A DNA stretch of 64,000 nt. Origin: Azotobacter paspali. GTDB taxonomy: Bacteria; Pseudomonadota; Gammaproteobacteria; Pseudomonadales; Pseudomonadaceae. The stretch is taken from NCBI RefSeq assembly GCF_042434745.1, contig NZ_JBHLSS010000045.1; one strand, written 5' to 3'. The position numbers and the translations under genes are program-made. Positions 28,629 through 37,211 of the stretch are shown one piece after another. A model generated the notes under the pieces. It did not search any database, was not told the origin of the DNA, and saw only the letters and a program-made list of their open reading frames with translations. Each line of letters opens with the position of its first letter. Position 1 is the first letter of the stretch.

Positions 28629-29171
28629 ATGCTCCCCCCGAAGCGCAAGACCCTGCTCACCATACTGCTCGCCATCCTCGGCCTCGCTGCCGCCTACGAC
28701 TGGTACCGCGGCTGCTACCAGCGGACCGTCCTGTTCGATGCCAGTGGACTGCGCCTGCCGCCGGCCCTGGCGGGTGCCGGGCCGATCCGCCTGGTGCACT
28801 TCCACGACCCGGCCTGCCCCTGCAACGTCGGCAACCAGCAGCATCTGGCTGAACTGATCGAACGCTACGGAGCGCGGGGCGTGTCCTTCCATGCCGTGCA
28901 GCGGCCGGGCAGCCGCGGCGGCCTGCCGCCGGTGCTGGCCGCGCTGCAGCCGCTGGCGGCACTCCCCGACGGCAAGGCACCGCCGGCCAGCCCGGCCCTG
29001 GCGATCTGGGATCGCCAGGGCCATCTGGCCTACTTCGGCCCCTACAACGAAGGGGCGACCTGCACCTCGGCCAACAGCTTCGTCGAGCCGATCCTCGACG
29101 CTCTGCTCGAAGGCCGTCCGGTGCGGGCCGGCGGAACCCTGGCCGAAGGCTGCTTCTGCGACTGGCGCTAG
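28629..29171 (+). CDS. DUF6436-type thioredoxin-like membrane-anchored protein
   Basis: 180 residues: an N-terminal membrane anchor (about 8-24), then a thioredoxin-like domain. The expected redox site reads HFHDPACPCNVGNQQHL, with a CPC rather than CxxC motif, and later cysteines lie at ATCTSANSF and EGCFCDW. The DUF6436 name is from memory. It probably faces the periplasm. No clear ribosome binding site precedes the ATG at 28629. The TAG stop forms part of the CTAG duplicated by the inserted element that follows. Confidence 0.72.
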   Translation: MLPPKRKTLLTILLAILGLAAAYDWYRGCYQRTVLFDASGLRLPPALAGAGPIRLVHFHDPACPCNVGNQQHLAELIERYGARGVSFHAVQRPGSRGGLPPVLAALQPLAALPDGKAPPASPALAIWDRQGHLAYFGPYNEGATCTSANSFVEPILDALLEGRPVRAGGTLAEGCFCDWR

Positions 29172-29447
29172 GGCCTGTTAACACTACTCCGCGCAGCCGC
29201 GTTGCTGCGCCAGATGGCGCCAGGCCGGGCCGCGATCGGCGAGGCGCGGGACGCAGGGAATGGCATTGCCTTGCCAAGTCCCGCAACGACGCATGGGGCC
29301 ATTTGCCGCGCAGTCTGGGCGGCCCCATCCGCAGGGACGGGCCTGTTTTTGCGCGGTGCGTCGTTGACCGAACTTCTCTGCTCGCGCTTAACCGCGCGCA
29401 AAAACAGGCTCCGTCGCGGCCGCGCGGAGTAGTGTTAACGGCCCTAG
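29168..29447. mobile_element. MITE-like insertion with IS5-type target duplication
   Basis: A 272-bp element (29172-29443) is bounded by inverted repeats of 22-23 bp (29172-29194 and 29422-29443, identical apart from one extra T) and flanked by direct CTAG copies at 29168-29171 and 29444-29447. CTAG fits the YTAR target of the IS5 group. No open frame of a transposase is present. The inside is built of nested palindromes: 29284-29293 with 29357-29366, 29293-29300 with 29321-29328, and 29341-29355 with 29395-29409. The inner one repeats the GCCTGTT start of the ends. Confidence 0.8.
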
Positions 29448-30304
29448 GGCGTGTCTAGCAGCGCCGCATAGCCCTCGCGGTAATCGGGATAGCGCGGCAC
29501 CCAGCCGAGCGCGCGGGCCCTGGCGTTGCTGCAACGCTTGTTGCCGGCGCGCTGGCCGATACTCTCCGTGCCCTCTTCAGTCACGCCCAGCCGCCCGCGC
29601 AGCCAGGCGACCACCTCGTGCAGCGGCGCCGGCGTGTCGTCCACGCCCAGATAGCAGTCGGCCAGCGCAACGCCACGGGCATCGGCCTCGAGCAGGAAGG
29701 CGAGCAGTCCGGCGGCGTCGTCGCGGTGGATGCGGTTACCGTAGAGCGGCGGCGTCGCGGCGATCCGACCGCCGCGGCGGACCTGCCCGAGCAGCCACTC
29801 GCGACCGGGCCCGTAGATGCCGGCCAGACGCACCACGCTGGCCGGCAGGCCGCTGCCCAGGGCCAGGCGCTCGGCTTCCAGCAACACCCGCCCGGAGAAG
29901 CCGGAAGGCTCGGTCGGCGAGTTTTCGTCGACCCACTCGCCCTCCTGCTGGCCATAGACCCCGGTGCTGGAGACGAACAGCAGCCGCCTCGGCTTCTGGC
30001 CGTGCCGCGCCAACCAGTCCAGTACATGGCACAGCCCCTGGACATAGGCGGCCCGGTAGCCGGGCTCGTCGTGACGGCTGGCCGCCGCGCTGTAGACTAG
30101 GTAATCGATCCGCCCCGACGGCCAGCCCGCAGGACACTGCGTGCTTTCGAGATCGCCGCACAGCGGCAAGATCGTCGCCGGCAGGGCGGCCACCCGCCGG
30201 CGCAGGCCATGCACATGCCAGCCTGCGGCGGCCAGCCGTTCGCCGAGGTGGCTGCCGACGTCGCCGCAACCGGCGATCAGCAGCACGGGCGCAGTGGTTT
30301 CCAT
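29444..30304 (-). CDS. NAD-dependent epimerase/SDR family protein (YeeZ-like)
   Basis: 286-residue extended short-chain dehydrogenase. The Rossmann motif is LLIAGCGDVGSHLGERL at the N-terminus; the catalytic region has FVSSTGVYGQ and the NSPTEPSGFSGR stretch; VVRLAGIYGPGR and GNRIHRDDAAG follow as in YeeZ-like proteins. The usual YxxxK is not evident, which is common in this subgroup. The substrate is unknown. The start at 30304 (METTAPV) is favoured over an upstream one. The stop codon overlaps the target duplication of the neighbouring insertion. It is divergent from oxyR. Confidence 0.86.
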   Translation of the reverse strand: METTAPVLLIAGCGDVGSHLGERLAAAGWHVHGLRRRVAALPATILPLCGDLESTQCPAGWPSGRIDYLVYSAAASRHDEPGYRAAYVQGLCHVLDWLARHGQKPRRLLFVSSTGVYGQQEGEWVDENSPTEPSGFSGRVLLEAERLALGSGLPASVVRLAGIYGPGREWLLGQVRRGGRIAATPPLYGNRIHRDDAAGLLAFLLEADARGVALADCYLGVDDTPAPLHEVVAWLRGRLGVTEEGTESIGQRAGNKRCSNARARALGWVPRYPDYREGYAALLDTP

Positions 30305-30391
30305 ATGAGCTCCTGTCATGCTGTTCGTGGACACGGTTGGTTCTCAGCTACGCAAAGGCTATTCTTGAAAGCGAGCTAATGGATATTCGCT

Positions 30392-31327
30392 ATGACCCTC
30401 ACCGAACTGCGCTATATCGTCACCCTCGCCCAGGAACAGCATTTCGGACGCGCCGCCGAGCGTTGCCACGTCAGCCAGCCGACCCTTTCGGTGGGCGTGA
30501 AGAAGCTCGAAGACGAACTCGGCGTGCTGATCTTCGAACGCAGCAAGACCGCCGTGCGGCTGACCCCGGTCGGCGAGGGCATCGTCACCCAGGCCCAGAA
30601 GGTGCTGGAACAGGCCCAGAGCATCCGCGAACTGGCCCAGGCCGGCAAGAACCAGTTGACCGCGCCACTCAAGGTCGGTGCCATCTACACCATCGGTCCC
30701 TACCTGTTCCCGCACCTGATCCCGCAGTTGCACAAGGCGGCGCCGCAGATGCCCTTGTACATCGAGGAAAACTTCACCCACATGCTGCGCGACAAGCTGC
30801 GCACCGGCGAACTCGACGCGATCATCGTCGCGCTGCCGTTCAACGAGGCGGACGTGCTGACCAAACCGCTCTACGACGAGCCCTTCTATGCCTTGCTGCC
30901 GGCCGGTCACCCCTGGACCAGGCTGCGCACCATCGACACCGAGATGCTTAACGACAAGAGCCTGCTGCTGCTCGGCGAGGGCCATTGCTTCCGTGACCAG
31001 GTGCTGGAGGCTTGCCCATCGCTGCGCAAGAGCGACGAGGCGCATCGCCACACCACGGTGGAATCCAGCTCGCTGGAGACCATCCGCCACATGGTTGCCT
31101 CCGGGCTCGGCATTTCGGTGCTGCCGTTCACCGCGGTGAACAGCCACCACTACGCCCCCGGCATACTCGAAGTCCGTCCGCTGGCCTCGCCGGTGCCGTT
31201 CCGCACCGTGGCCCTCGCCTGGCGCGCCAGCTTCCCGCGGCCCAAGGCGATCGAGATCCTGGCCGAGTCCATCCGCCTGTGCTCGGCGATCCATTCGCCG
31301 ACCGGCCCCGCCCAGCAGACGGCATGA
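30392..31327 (+). CDS. oxyR: Hydrogen peroxide-responsive LysR regulator OxyR
   Basis: 311-residue LysR-family activator of peroxide defence genes. The N-terminal winged helix (about 1-60) has TLAQEQHFGRAAERCHVSQPTLS; the sensing cysteines fall exactly at C199 and C208 in GHCFRDQVLEAC, which form the disulfide on oxidation. The C-terminal effector domain is complete. It overlaps recG by 4 bp (ATGA), so recG is translated from the same message, the usual pseudomonad order. An 87-bp gap separates it from the divergent SDR gene. Confidence 0.97.
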   Translation: MTLTELRYIVTLAQEQHFGRAAERCHVSQPTLSVGVKKLEDELGVLIFERSKTAVRLTPVGEGIVTQAQKVLEQAQSIRELAQAGKNQLTAPLKVGAIYTIGPYLFPHLIPQLHKAAPQMPLYIEENFTHMLRDKLRTGELDAIIVALPFNEADVLTKPLYDEPFYALLPAGHPWTRLRTIDTEMLNDKSLLLLGEGHCFRDQVLEACPSLRKSDEAHRHTTVESSSLETIRHMVASGLGISVLPFTAVNSHHYAPGILEVRPLASPVPFRTVALAWRASFPRPKAIEILAESIRLCSAIHSPTGPAQQTA

Positions 31328-33399
31328 CCGAACTGGCGACGATCCCGGTCACCGCGCTGAAGGGCGTCGGCGCGGCGCTGGCCGAGAAACTCGCCCGGGT
31401 CGGTCTGGAAACCCTGCAGGACCTGCTGTTCCACCTGCCGCTGCGCTACCAAGACCGCACCCGCATTACCCCGATCGGCGCCTTGCGCCCCGGGCAGGAT
31501 GCGGTGGTCGAGGGCACGGTGGCCGCCGCCGACGTCGTCATGGGCCGCCGCCGCAGCCTGCTGGTGCGCCTGCAGGACGGCAGCGGCAGCCTGTCCCTGC
31601 GTTTCTACCACTTCAGTACCGCGCAGAAGGATGCGCTTAAGCGCGGCACCCCGCTGCGCTGCTACGGCGAGGTGCGCCCCGGCGCATCGGGCCTGGAGAT
31701 CTACCACCCGGAATACCGCGCGCAAAGCGGCCTGGAGCCGGCGCCGGTGGAACAGACCCTGACGCCCATCTACCCGACCACCGAAGGCCTCACCCAGCAG
31801 CGCCTGCGCGGTCTGACCGAGCAGGCGCTGACTCGCCTCGGCCCGCACAGCCTGCCGGACTGGCTGCCGGCAGAACTGGCCCGCGCCCACCGCCTCGGCC
31901 CGCTGGACGAGGCGATCCGCTATTTGCACCGGCCGCCGCCGGACGCCGACCTCGAGGAGCTGGCCGAAGGCCGGCACTGGGCCCAGCATCGCCTGGCCTT
32001 CGAGGAACTGCTGACCCACCAGTTATCCCTGCAGCGGCTGCGCGAGAGCCTGCGCAGCCAGCAGGCTCCGGCCCTGCCACCGGCCAGCAGGTTGCCACAC
32101 CTGTTCCTCGCCAACCTCGGCTTCGCCCCCACCGGCGCCCAGCGTCGGGTCGGCGCCGAGATCGCCTACGATCTCAGCCGGAGCGAGCCGATGCTGCGCC
32201 TGGTACAGGGCGACGTCGGCGCCGGCAAAACGGTGGTCGCCGCGCTGGCTGCGCTGCAGGCCATCGAGGCGGGCTATCAAGTCGCCCTGATGGCGCCCAC
32301 CGAGATCCTCGCCGAGCAGCACTACCTGAACTTCGCCCGCTGGCTGGAGCCGCTGGGCATCGACCTCGCCTGGCTGGCCGGCAAGCTCAAGGGCAAGGCG
32401 CGCGGCGCGGCGCTGGAGAAGATCGCCGGCGGCTGCCCGATGGTGGTCGGCACCCACGCGCTGTTCCAGGACGAGGTGCGTTTTCGCAACCTGGCCCTGG
32501 CGATCATCGACGAACAGCACCGCTTCGGCGTGCAGCAGCGCCTGGCCCTGCGCCAGAAGGGCGTCGACGGCCGCCTCTGCCCGCACCAGTTGATCATGAC
32601 TGCCACGCCCATCCCGCGTACCCTGGCGATGAGCGCCTACGCCGATCTGGACACCTCGATACTCGACGAACTGCCGCCCGGACGCACCCCGGTGAACACC
32701 CTGGTGATCGCCGACAGTCGGCGCCCGGAGGTAATCGAGCGGGTCCGCGCCGCCTGTCTGGAAGGCCGCCAGGCCTACTGGGTGTGCACGCTGATCGAGG
32801 AGTCCGAGGAATTGACCTGCCAGGCCGCGGAAACCACCTTCGAGGAACTCTCTGCAGCGCTCGGCGATCTGGCCGTCGGGCTGATCCACGGACGCATGAA
32901 GCCGACGGAAAAAGCTGCGGTGATGGAAGAGTTCAAGGCCGGCCGGCTGCAACTACTGGTCGCCACCACGGTGATCGAAGTGGGCGTGGACGTGCCCAAC
33001 GCCAGCCTGATGATTATCGAAAACCCCGAGCGCCTGGGACTCGCCCAGTTGCACCAGTTGCGCGGCCGGGTCGGACGCGGCAGCACCGTTAGCCACTGCG
33101 TGCTGCTCTACCACGCGCCGCTGTCGCAACTCGGGCGCGAGCGCCTGGCGATCATGCGCGAAACCTCGGACGGCTTCGTCATCGCCGAGAAGGACCTGGA
33201 ACTGCGAGGTCCCGGCGAGATGCTCGGCACCCGCCAAACCGGCCTTTTACAGTTCAAGGTCGCCGACCTGATGCGCGACGCCGATCTGCTACCAGTGGTA
33301 CGCGAAGCGGCCCAGAATTTGCTCGCACGCTGGCCACAACATGTCAGCCCGCTATTGGAACGCTGGCTCCGTCATGGCCAACAATACGGACAAGTTTGA
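31324..33399 (+). CDS. recG: ATP-dependent DNA helicase RecG
   Basis: Rescues stalled forks and branch-migrates Holliday junctions. The 691-residue protein has an N-terminal wedge/OB domain (about 1-200, PLRYQDRTRI), then a superfamily 2 helicase core: Walker A GDVGAGKT at about 296-303, DEQH box at 396-399, TATPIPRTLAMS motif III and the late QLRGRVGRGS motif VI. The C-terminal LELRGPGEMLGTRQTG is the RecG signature. The ATG at 31324 overlaps the oxyR stop. Confidence 0.97.
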   Translation: MTELATIPVTALKGVGAALAEKLARVGLETLQDLLFHLPLRYQDRTRITPIGALRPGQDAVVEGTVAAADVVMGRRRSLLVRLQDGSGSLSLRFYHFSTAQKDALKRGTPLRCYGEVRPGASGLEIYHPEYRAQSGLEPAPVEQTLTPIYPTTEGLTQQRLRGLTEQALTRLGPHSLPDWLPAELARAHRLGPLDEAIRYLHRPPPDADLEELAEGRHWAQHRLAFEELLTHQLSLQRLRESLRSQQAPALPPASRLPHLFLANLGFAPTGAQRRVGAEIAYDLSRSEPMLRLVQGDVGAGKTVVAALAALQAIEAGYQVALMAPTEILAEQHYLNFARWLEPLGIDLAWLAGKLKGKARGAALEKIAGGCPMVVGTHALFQDEVRFRNLALAIIDEQHRFGVQQRLALRQKGVDGRLCPHQLIMTATPIPRTLAMSAYADLDTSILDELPPGRTPVNTLVIADSRRPEVIERVRAACLEGRQAYWVCTLIEESEELTCQAAETTFEELSAALGDLAVGLIHGRMKPTEKAAVMEEFKAGRLQLLVATTVIEVGVDVPNASLMIIENPERLGLAQLHQLRGRVGRGSTVSHCVLLYHAPLSQLGRERLAIMRETSDGFVIAEKDLELRGPGEMLGTRQTGLLQFKVADLMRDADLLPVVREAAQNLLARWPQHVSPLLERWLRHGQQYGQV

Positions 33400-33478
33400 T
33401 CAAATTGGCGCAAATGAGCGCGAAACCCGGTCGACTGGTTATACTGCTCCGACTTCGTCCCACCCCAGCAAACACCCT

Positions 33479-34876
33479 ATGCCCGAGACCCTGCCGAACG
33501 CCGCCGAACTGCTACAACCCCAACTGCCACAGATCCTCCGGGATCTGCTGAGCAGGCTCGGCGTTCCCGTACGCATCGTCCACGAGCGACCGGGCTCCCT
33601 TCAGCCGCGGATACAGGCCGCGCTGCTCGAGGACGAGACCGGCAGCCTGCTGGTGCTGTTCCCCCGCGACCAGTTGCTCGACCTCCACCGCCTGAAGACA
33701 GCCATCGGCCGCTGCCTCGTTCCGGCCGACGAGCGCCTGCGGCAACTGTTCGCCCGCGAACGGCTGAGCGCACTCCCCGGCTTGCCACCTTTGATCGACA
33801 GTCCCTGCCTGTACGACGAGCGCCTGCTGCAAGGGCCGAGCGTACTGCTCGACTCCGGCCAGCCCCACGTGCTCCTGGAAATCGACAGCGAGGTCTATCG
33901 CGGCCTGCTCGCCAACGCCCGCAGCGCCCGCTTCGGCATGCCACTGATCCTACTGCGCCACAACCTGCAGGCGCACGCCGAGGACCCGATGGAGGCCGTG
34001 CAGGGCTTCACCGCCCGGCGTATCCGCCAGCGCCTGGAGCGCCGGGTGGAAATTCCGCCACGACGTAACACCGTGCGCCGTATTCGCCAGTTGCACGGCA
34101 ATCTGCGTACCTGCAGCGACGACGACGTCACCTACCTGATCGAAACCGACCCGGCCCTCGCCGCCCAGGTGGTCAGTTGGGCCGGGCTGGCCGGCACCCA
34201 CCACCATCCGTCGCCGGAGCGGGTACTCTCGGTGGAGGATGCCATCGTCCGGGTGCTCGGCTCCGAAGTGGTGCTGAACCTATCGCTCGGCCTGTCCGAA
34301 ATCGGTCCCGCGGAAAACACCGAGCCCCCCGAGGACCTGACCCCCTACTGGGAGGAGGCCCTCTACACCGCTACCCTGATGGACGGCCTATGCCGGGCGA
34401 TGCCTCGCGGCAAACGACCCGAGCCGGGACTGGCCTACCTGGCCGGACTGCTGCACAACTTCGGCTACCTGACCCTCGCGCACATCTTCCCGTCCTACTT
34501 CAAGCTGCTCAGCCAGCACCTGCAGATCAACCCGCACGTACCGCACACCCTAGTCGAGCACCATCTGCTCGGCATCACTCGCGAGCAGATCGGCGCCTGG
34601 CTGATGGAGCACTGGCTGATGCCCGAGGAGCTGTCGGTCGCGCTGAGCTGCCAGCACGATCCCGACTATCGCGGTTGCCATGCGGTCTACGCCAATCTGG
34701 TCTACCTGGCGACCAACCTGCTGCGCAACCGCGGCATCGGCAGCACGCCGCAGGAAGAGATTCCTCAGCGGCTGCTCGACGGCTTGGGGCTCACCAGGGC
34801 CCGGGCCGAGGAGGCGCTGGACCGGGTACTGGCCGCGGAAACGGCGCTGCGTGCCCTGCTGGCGCATCCGGAATGA
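33479..34876 (+). CDS. YbaK/HDOD two-domain signalling protein
   Basis: 465 residues: an N-terminal YbaK/aminoacyl-tRNA deacylase-like domain (about 10-160), then an HDOD domain (about 200-420), seen in VTYLIETDPALAAQVVSWA, VEDAIVRVLGSEVV and LAYLAGLLHNFGYLTLAHIFP. HDOD proteins are non-enzymatic hubs in signalling and motility; the precise partner is unknown. The start at 33479 is the ATG that gives the YbaK fold a normal N-terminus; longer frames overlap recG. The gap to recG is 79 bp. Confidence 0.85.
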   Translation: MPETLPNAAELLQPQLPQILRDLLSRLGVPVRIVHERPGSLQPRIQAALLEDETGSLLVLFPRDQLLDLHRLKTAIGRCLVPADERLRQLFARERLSALPGLPPLIDSPCLYDERLLQGPSVLLDSGQPHVLLEIDSEVYRGLLANARSARFGMPLILLRHNLQAHAEDPMEAVQGFTARRIRQRLERRVEIPPRRNTVRRIRQLHGNLRTCSDDDVTYLIETDPALAAQVVSWAGLAGTHHHPSPERVLSVEDAIVRVLGSEVVLNLSLGLSEIGPAENTEPPEDLTPYWEEALYTATLMDGLCRAMPRGKRPEPGLAYLAGLLHNFGYLTLAHIFPSYFKLLSQHLQINPHVPHTLVEHHLLGITREQIGAWLMEHWLMPEELSVALSCQHDPDYRGCHAVYANLVYLATNLLRNRGIGSTPQEEIPQRLLDGLGLTRARAEEALDRVLAAETALRALLAHPE

Positions 34877-35085
34877 GACGAAGCCGGGACGGCTGAAGCG
34901 GAACGGCCTTCGGGAGGGCAGTTCTCGCAATCTTGGCGGAGGCAGGGAAGATGGGAAGAATGCCGCAAGCCGGGGCCTACCGCCGCTGCGAATATTCCCC
35001 CGGCATGACAGAGGAAAGCGACCTGCCCTCGGCGGCGACAGGTGATCGCCCGAGCCCCAGTTCGGGCGACACGGACCTCATCCGG

Positions 35086-35358
35086 TCAGTTGACCGCATC
35101 CCGGAGCGATTTGCCCGGCTTGAAGGCGACTGTGTTGCTGGCCCTGATCTTGACCGGCTGGCCGGTCTGCGGGTTCTTGCCGGTCCGGGCGCCGCGATGG
35201 CGCTGCACGAAAGTGCCGAAGCCGACCAAGGTAACGCTGTCCTTGCGATTCAGCGCGCTGGTGATTTCCTCAAGCATCGCATTGAGTACCCGATTGGCCT
35301 GATCCCGGGTGAGATCGGTCTTTTCGGCGATGGCCGCAGCAAGTTCCGGTTTACGCAT
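35086..35358 (-). CDS. hupA: HU-family DNA-binding protein
   Basis: 90-residue histone-like protein that bends and compacts DNA as a dimer. It has the HU fold: two N-terminal helices (MRKPELAAAIAEKTDLTRD), the core VTLVGFGTFVQRHRGARTG, and the arm with the intercalating proline in GKNPQTGQPVKI. The symbol follows the pseudomonad HU found between recG and the rubredoxin genes; hupA and hupB names vary between genomes. A hairpin (35046-35053 with 35062-35069) lies 16 bp downstream on the minus strand but lacks a T run. Confidence 0.93.
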   Translation of the reverse strand: MRKPELAAAIAEKTDLTRDQANRVLNAMLEEITSALNRKDSVTLVGFGTFVQRHRGARTGKNPQTGQPVKIRASNTVAFKPGKSLRDAVN

Positions 35359-35579
35359 GATTACCTCTTCGATGTTTCTTGTTGTTGTATCCGTACGCTC
35401 TTCCCTAGGCTGTAGCGGCTCCCTGCCGCAGCCGACACAGGGAGGATGGCATGCCCCACCGCTCTTCGCCAGTCACGCCGCGTCCTTGAGCGGCGCGGAC
35501 CGACGGAGCGCTACGCACGAACCCCTCGTCCGGCCGGGCGAAGAGCCAGCGCCCAGGCGCCGACGGTCCCGAGCATGCG

Positions 35580-35747
35580 TCAAAAGATCTCGATCATCTC
35601 GAAATCCTGCTTGCTGGCACCGCACACGGGGCACAGCCAGTCGGACGGCACCTCTTCCCAAGGCGTGCCGGGGGCGATGCCCTCTTCCGGAAGACCGCAG
35701 GCCTCGTCATAGACGAAGCCACAGACGATGCATTGCCACTTGCGCAT
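35580..35747 (-). CDS. Rubredoxin
   Basis: 55-residue small iron protein carrying one Fe bound by four cysteines: CIVCG near the N-terminus and CPVCG near residue 40, with the conserved GFVYDEACG, APGTPWEEVP and DWLCP stretches. It transfers single electrons, in pseudomonads to alkane hydroxylase or redox-stress partners through a rubredoxin reductase. The ATG at 35747 is preceded by a GGAGAG site. It sits between HU and ubiC, as in related genomes; here a large repeat element separates it from ubiC. Confidence 0.95.
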   Translation of the reverse strand: MRKWQCIVCGFVYDEACGLPEEGIAPGTPWEEVPSDWLCPVCGASKQDFEMIEIF

Positions 35748-35806
35748 GGCTCTCCTCCGAAATCGCGAAGAATTCCACGCTACTGCAAGTCACCGGCAGT
35801 GCCAAG

Positions 35807-36562
35807 GCCGATTCGGCAGGGCAATCGCATGAAATGTCTTTCCGATACCGGACTGGAAAGATTGTGTGCCTGGTCGTTCCGGCCTGGTCTTCAAATCCGG
35901 TGCATCGGCTGCTTGCCGAGGGGCTGGATACTTCCTGTTTCGACCCCCCGGCCGAGTCGCTTTCCTCTTTGCTCGCGCCAAGAGAAAGTAACCAAAGAGA
36001 AAGCGCGCCCGGTCATTCGGCCCCGGCTACGCCGGGGCTCCCTCGCTCCGGCGCCGCTCCGAGGGTCGTCGCACAAGGGGCATCCATGCCCCCTCGTACG
36101 ACGCTCGCCGCCTCCTTGCGGCTCGCCCCTCTACGCGACGCCTGCGCTCGGCCTCCTGAACGGGAGTCGGGCTCCGGGTTGCCTGAAAGCGCTTTCGCTC
36201 TTGCGGCACGACCTGTCAGGCCGCGCCGGATGCCCCCTTCAGAAAGCCGAGCGGAATCGTCGTGGAAGGGGTCGAGCGGCAAGGATGCCGCGAGAGCCGC
36301 GATGAGCCATGGATGACCCTGCGGGACGTGCCCCTGGAGCGGCGATGCAGGGAGGGAACCCGGAGCGAAGCGCAGGGCCGGATGAGGGGGTGGCTTTCTT
36401 TTTGGTTACTTTTTCTTGGCCAAGCAAGAAAAAGTGACTCGGCCGGGGGGCCGAAACGGGGACTGTCCGGCTACTCGGCAAGCAGCCATGCCAAGGATCA
36501 CACAATCTTTCCAGTCTGGTATCAGGCGAGCGCTTCATGCCATTGCCCTGGCCGATTCGGCG
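35807..36562. repeat. 756-bp element with long inverted arms
   Basis: The stretch between rubredoxin and ubiC is bounded by imperfect inverted arms of roughly 170-200 bp: left about 35807-36004, right about 36392-36562. The outermost 21 bases (GCCGATTCGGCAGGGCAATCG on the left) match the complement of the right end with a few changes, and the inner parts share the GGTTACTTTCTCTTGGC-type block. Several false open frames cross it. I recall similar GGTTACTTTCT-containing repeats in pseudomonad and xanthomonad genomes, so it is probably a multi-copy non-coding repeat. No transposase is encoded and I found no target duplication. Confidence 0.7.
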
Positions 36563-36630
36563 CGGGCATGGCAACAATCGGCGCCAGGCCCTAGACTCGC
36601 TTCCCCGACACTCTGCCGGAATGCTCCTCC

Positions 36631-37182
36631 GTGACCGCTGCTCCCGCTTTCCAATGGCTCGGTGCCGACCAACTGCATCCTGCCCCCCCGGCCGTTCTGA
36701 CCGACTGGCTGTTCGACAGCAACTCGCTGACCCGCCGGCTGACCGCCCTTTCCGCCGGCCGTTTCGCCGTGACGCCGCTGGCCGAAGGCTGGCAGGTGCT
36801 GCGCGACGACGAATGCGCCGCCCTCGGCGTGGTGCCGGGCAGCACCGGCTGGGTACGCGAGGTCTACCTGCTCGGCGCCGAGCGGCCGTGGGTGTTCGCC
36901 CGCAGCGTGGCGGCCCGCGAGGCTCTGGAGGGGTTTTTTAGCGTACTCGCCGAACTCGGCCGACGGCCCCTCGGCGAACTGCTGTTCAGCGACCCAGCCT
37001 TCGTCCGCGGCCCGCTGCAGGCCACGCGCTATCTGCCGGACTGGTTGCCAGCCGGGATACGCCGCCCCGGACTCTGGGGACGGCGCTCGCGTTTTTACCG
37101 GAAAACCCTGAGCGTATTAGTGGCGGAAGTCTTCTTGCCGGAGCTCTGGCGCTACCAGGGAATCGACCCGGACACCCTATAA
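36631..37182 (+). CDS. ubiC: Chorismate pyruvate-lyase
   Basis: Removes pyruvate from chorismate to give 4-hydroxybenzoate, the ring precursor of ubiquinone. The 183-residue protein has the family core: WLFDSNSLTRRL near the N-terminus, a VREVYLLG strand, FARSVAAREAL with the conserved arginine, LGRRPLGELLF and the C-terminal SRFYRKTLSVLVAEVFLPEL. The start is a GTG at 36631. It is followed 29 bp later by ubiA on the same strand, whose product uses 4-hydroxybenzoate. Confidence 0.92.
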   Translation: MTAAPAFQWLGADQLHPAPPAVLTDWLFDSNSLTRRLTALSAGRFAVTPLAEGWQVLRDDECAALGVVPGSTGWVREVYLLGAERPWVFARSVAAREALEGFFSVLAELGRRPLGELLFSDPAFVRGPLQATRYLPDWLPAGIRRPGLWGRRSRFYRKTLSVLVAEVFLPELWRYQGIDPDTL

Positions 37183-37211
37183 TCCGCCCGAACCCTCCGG
37201 GAACGTCGCCC

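Noticed and set aside
35309..36316. 335-codon plus-strand frame over rubredoxin and the repeat
   Set aside because: It spans the antisense of rubredoxin and the left arm of the inverted repeat; the product is Arg/Ser-rich with no motif.
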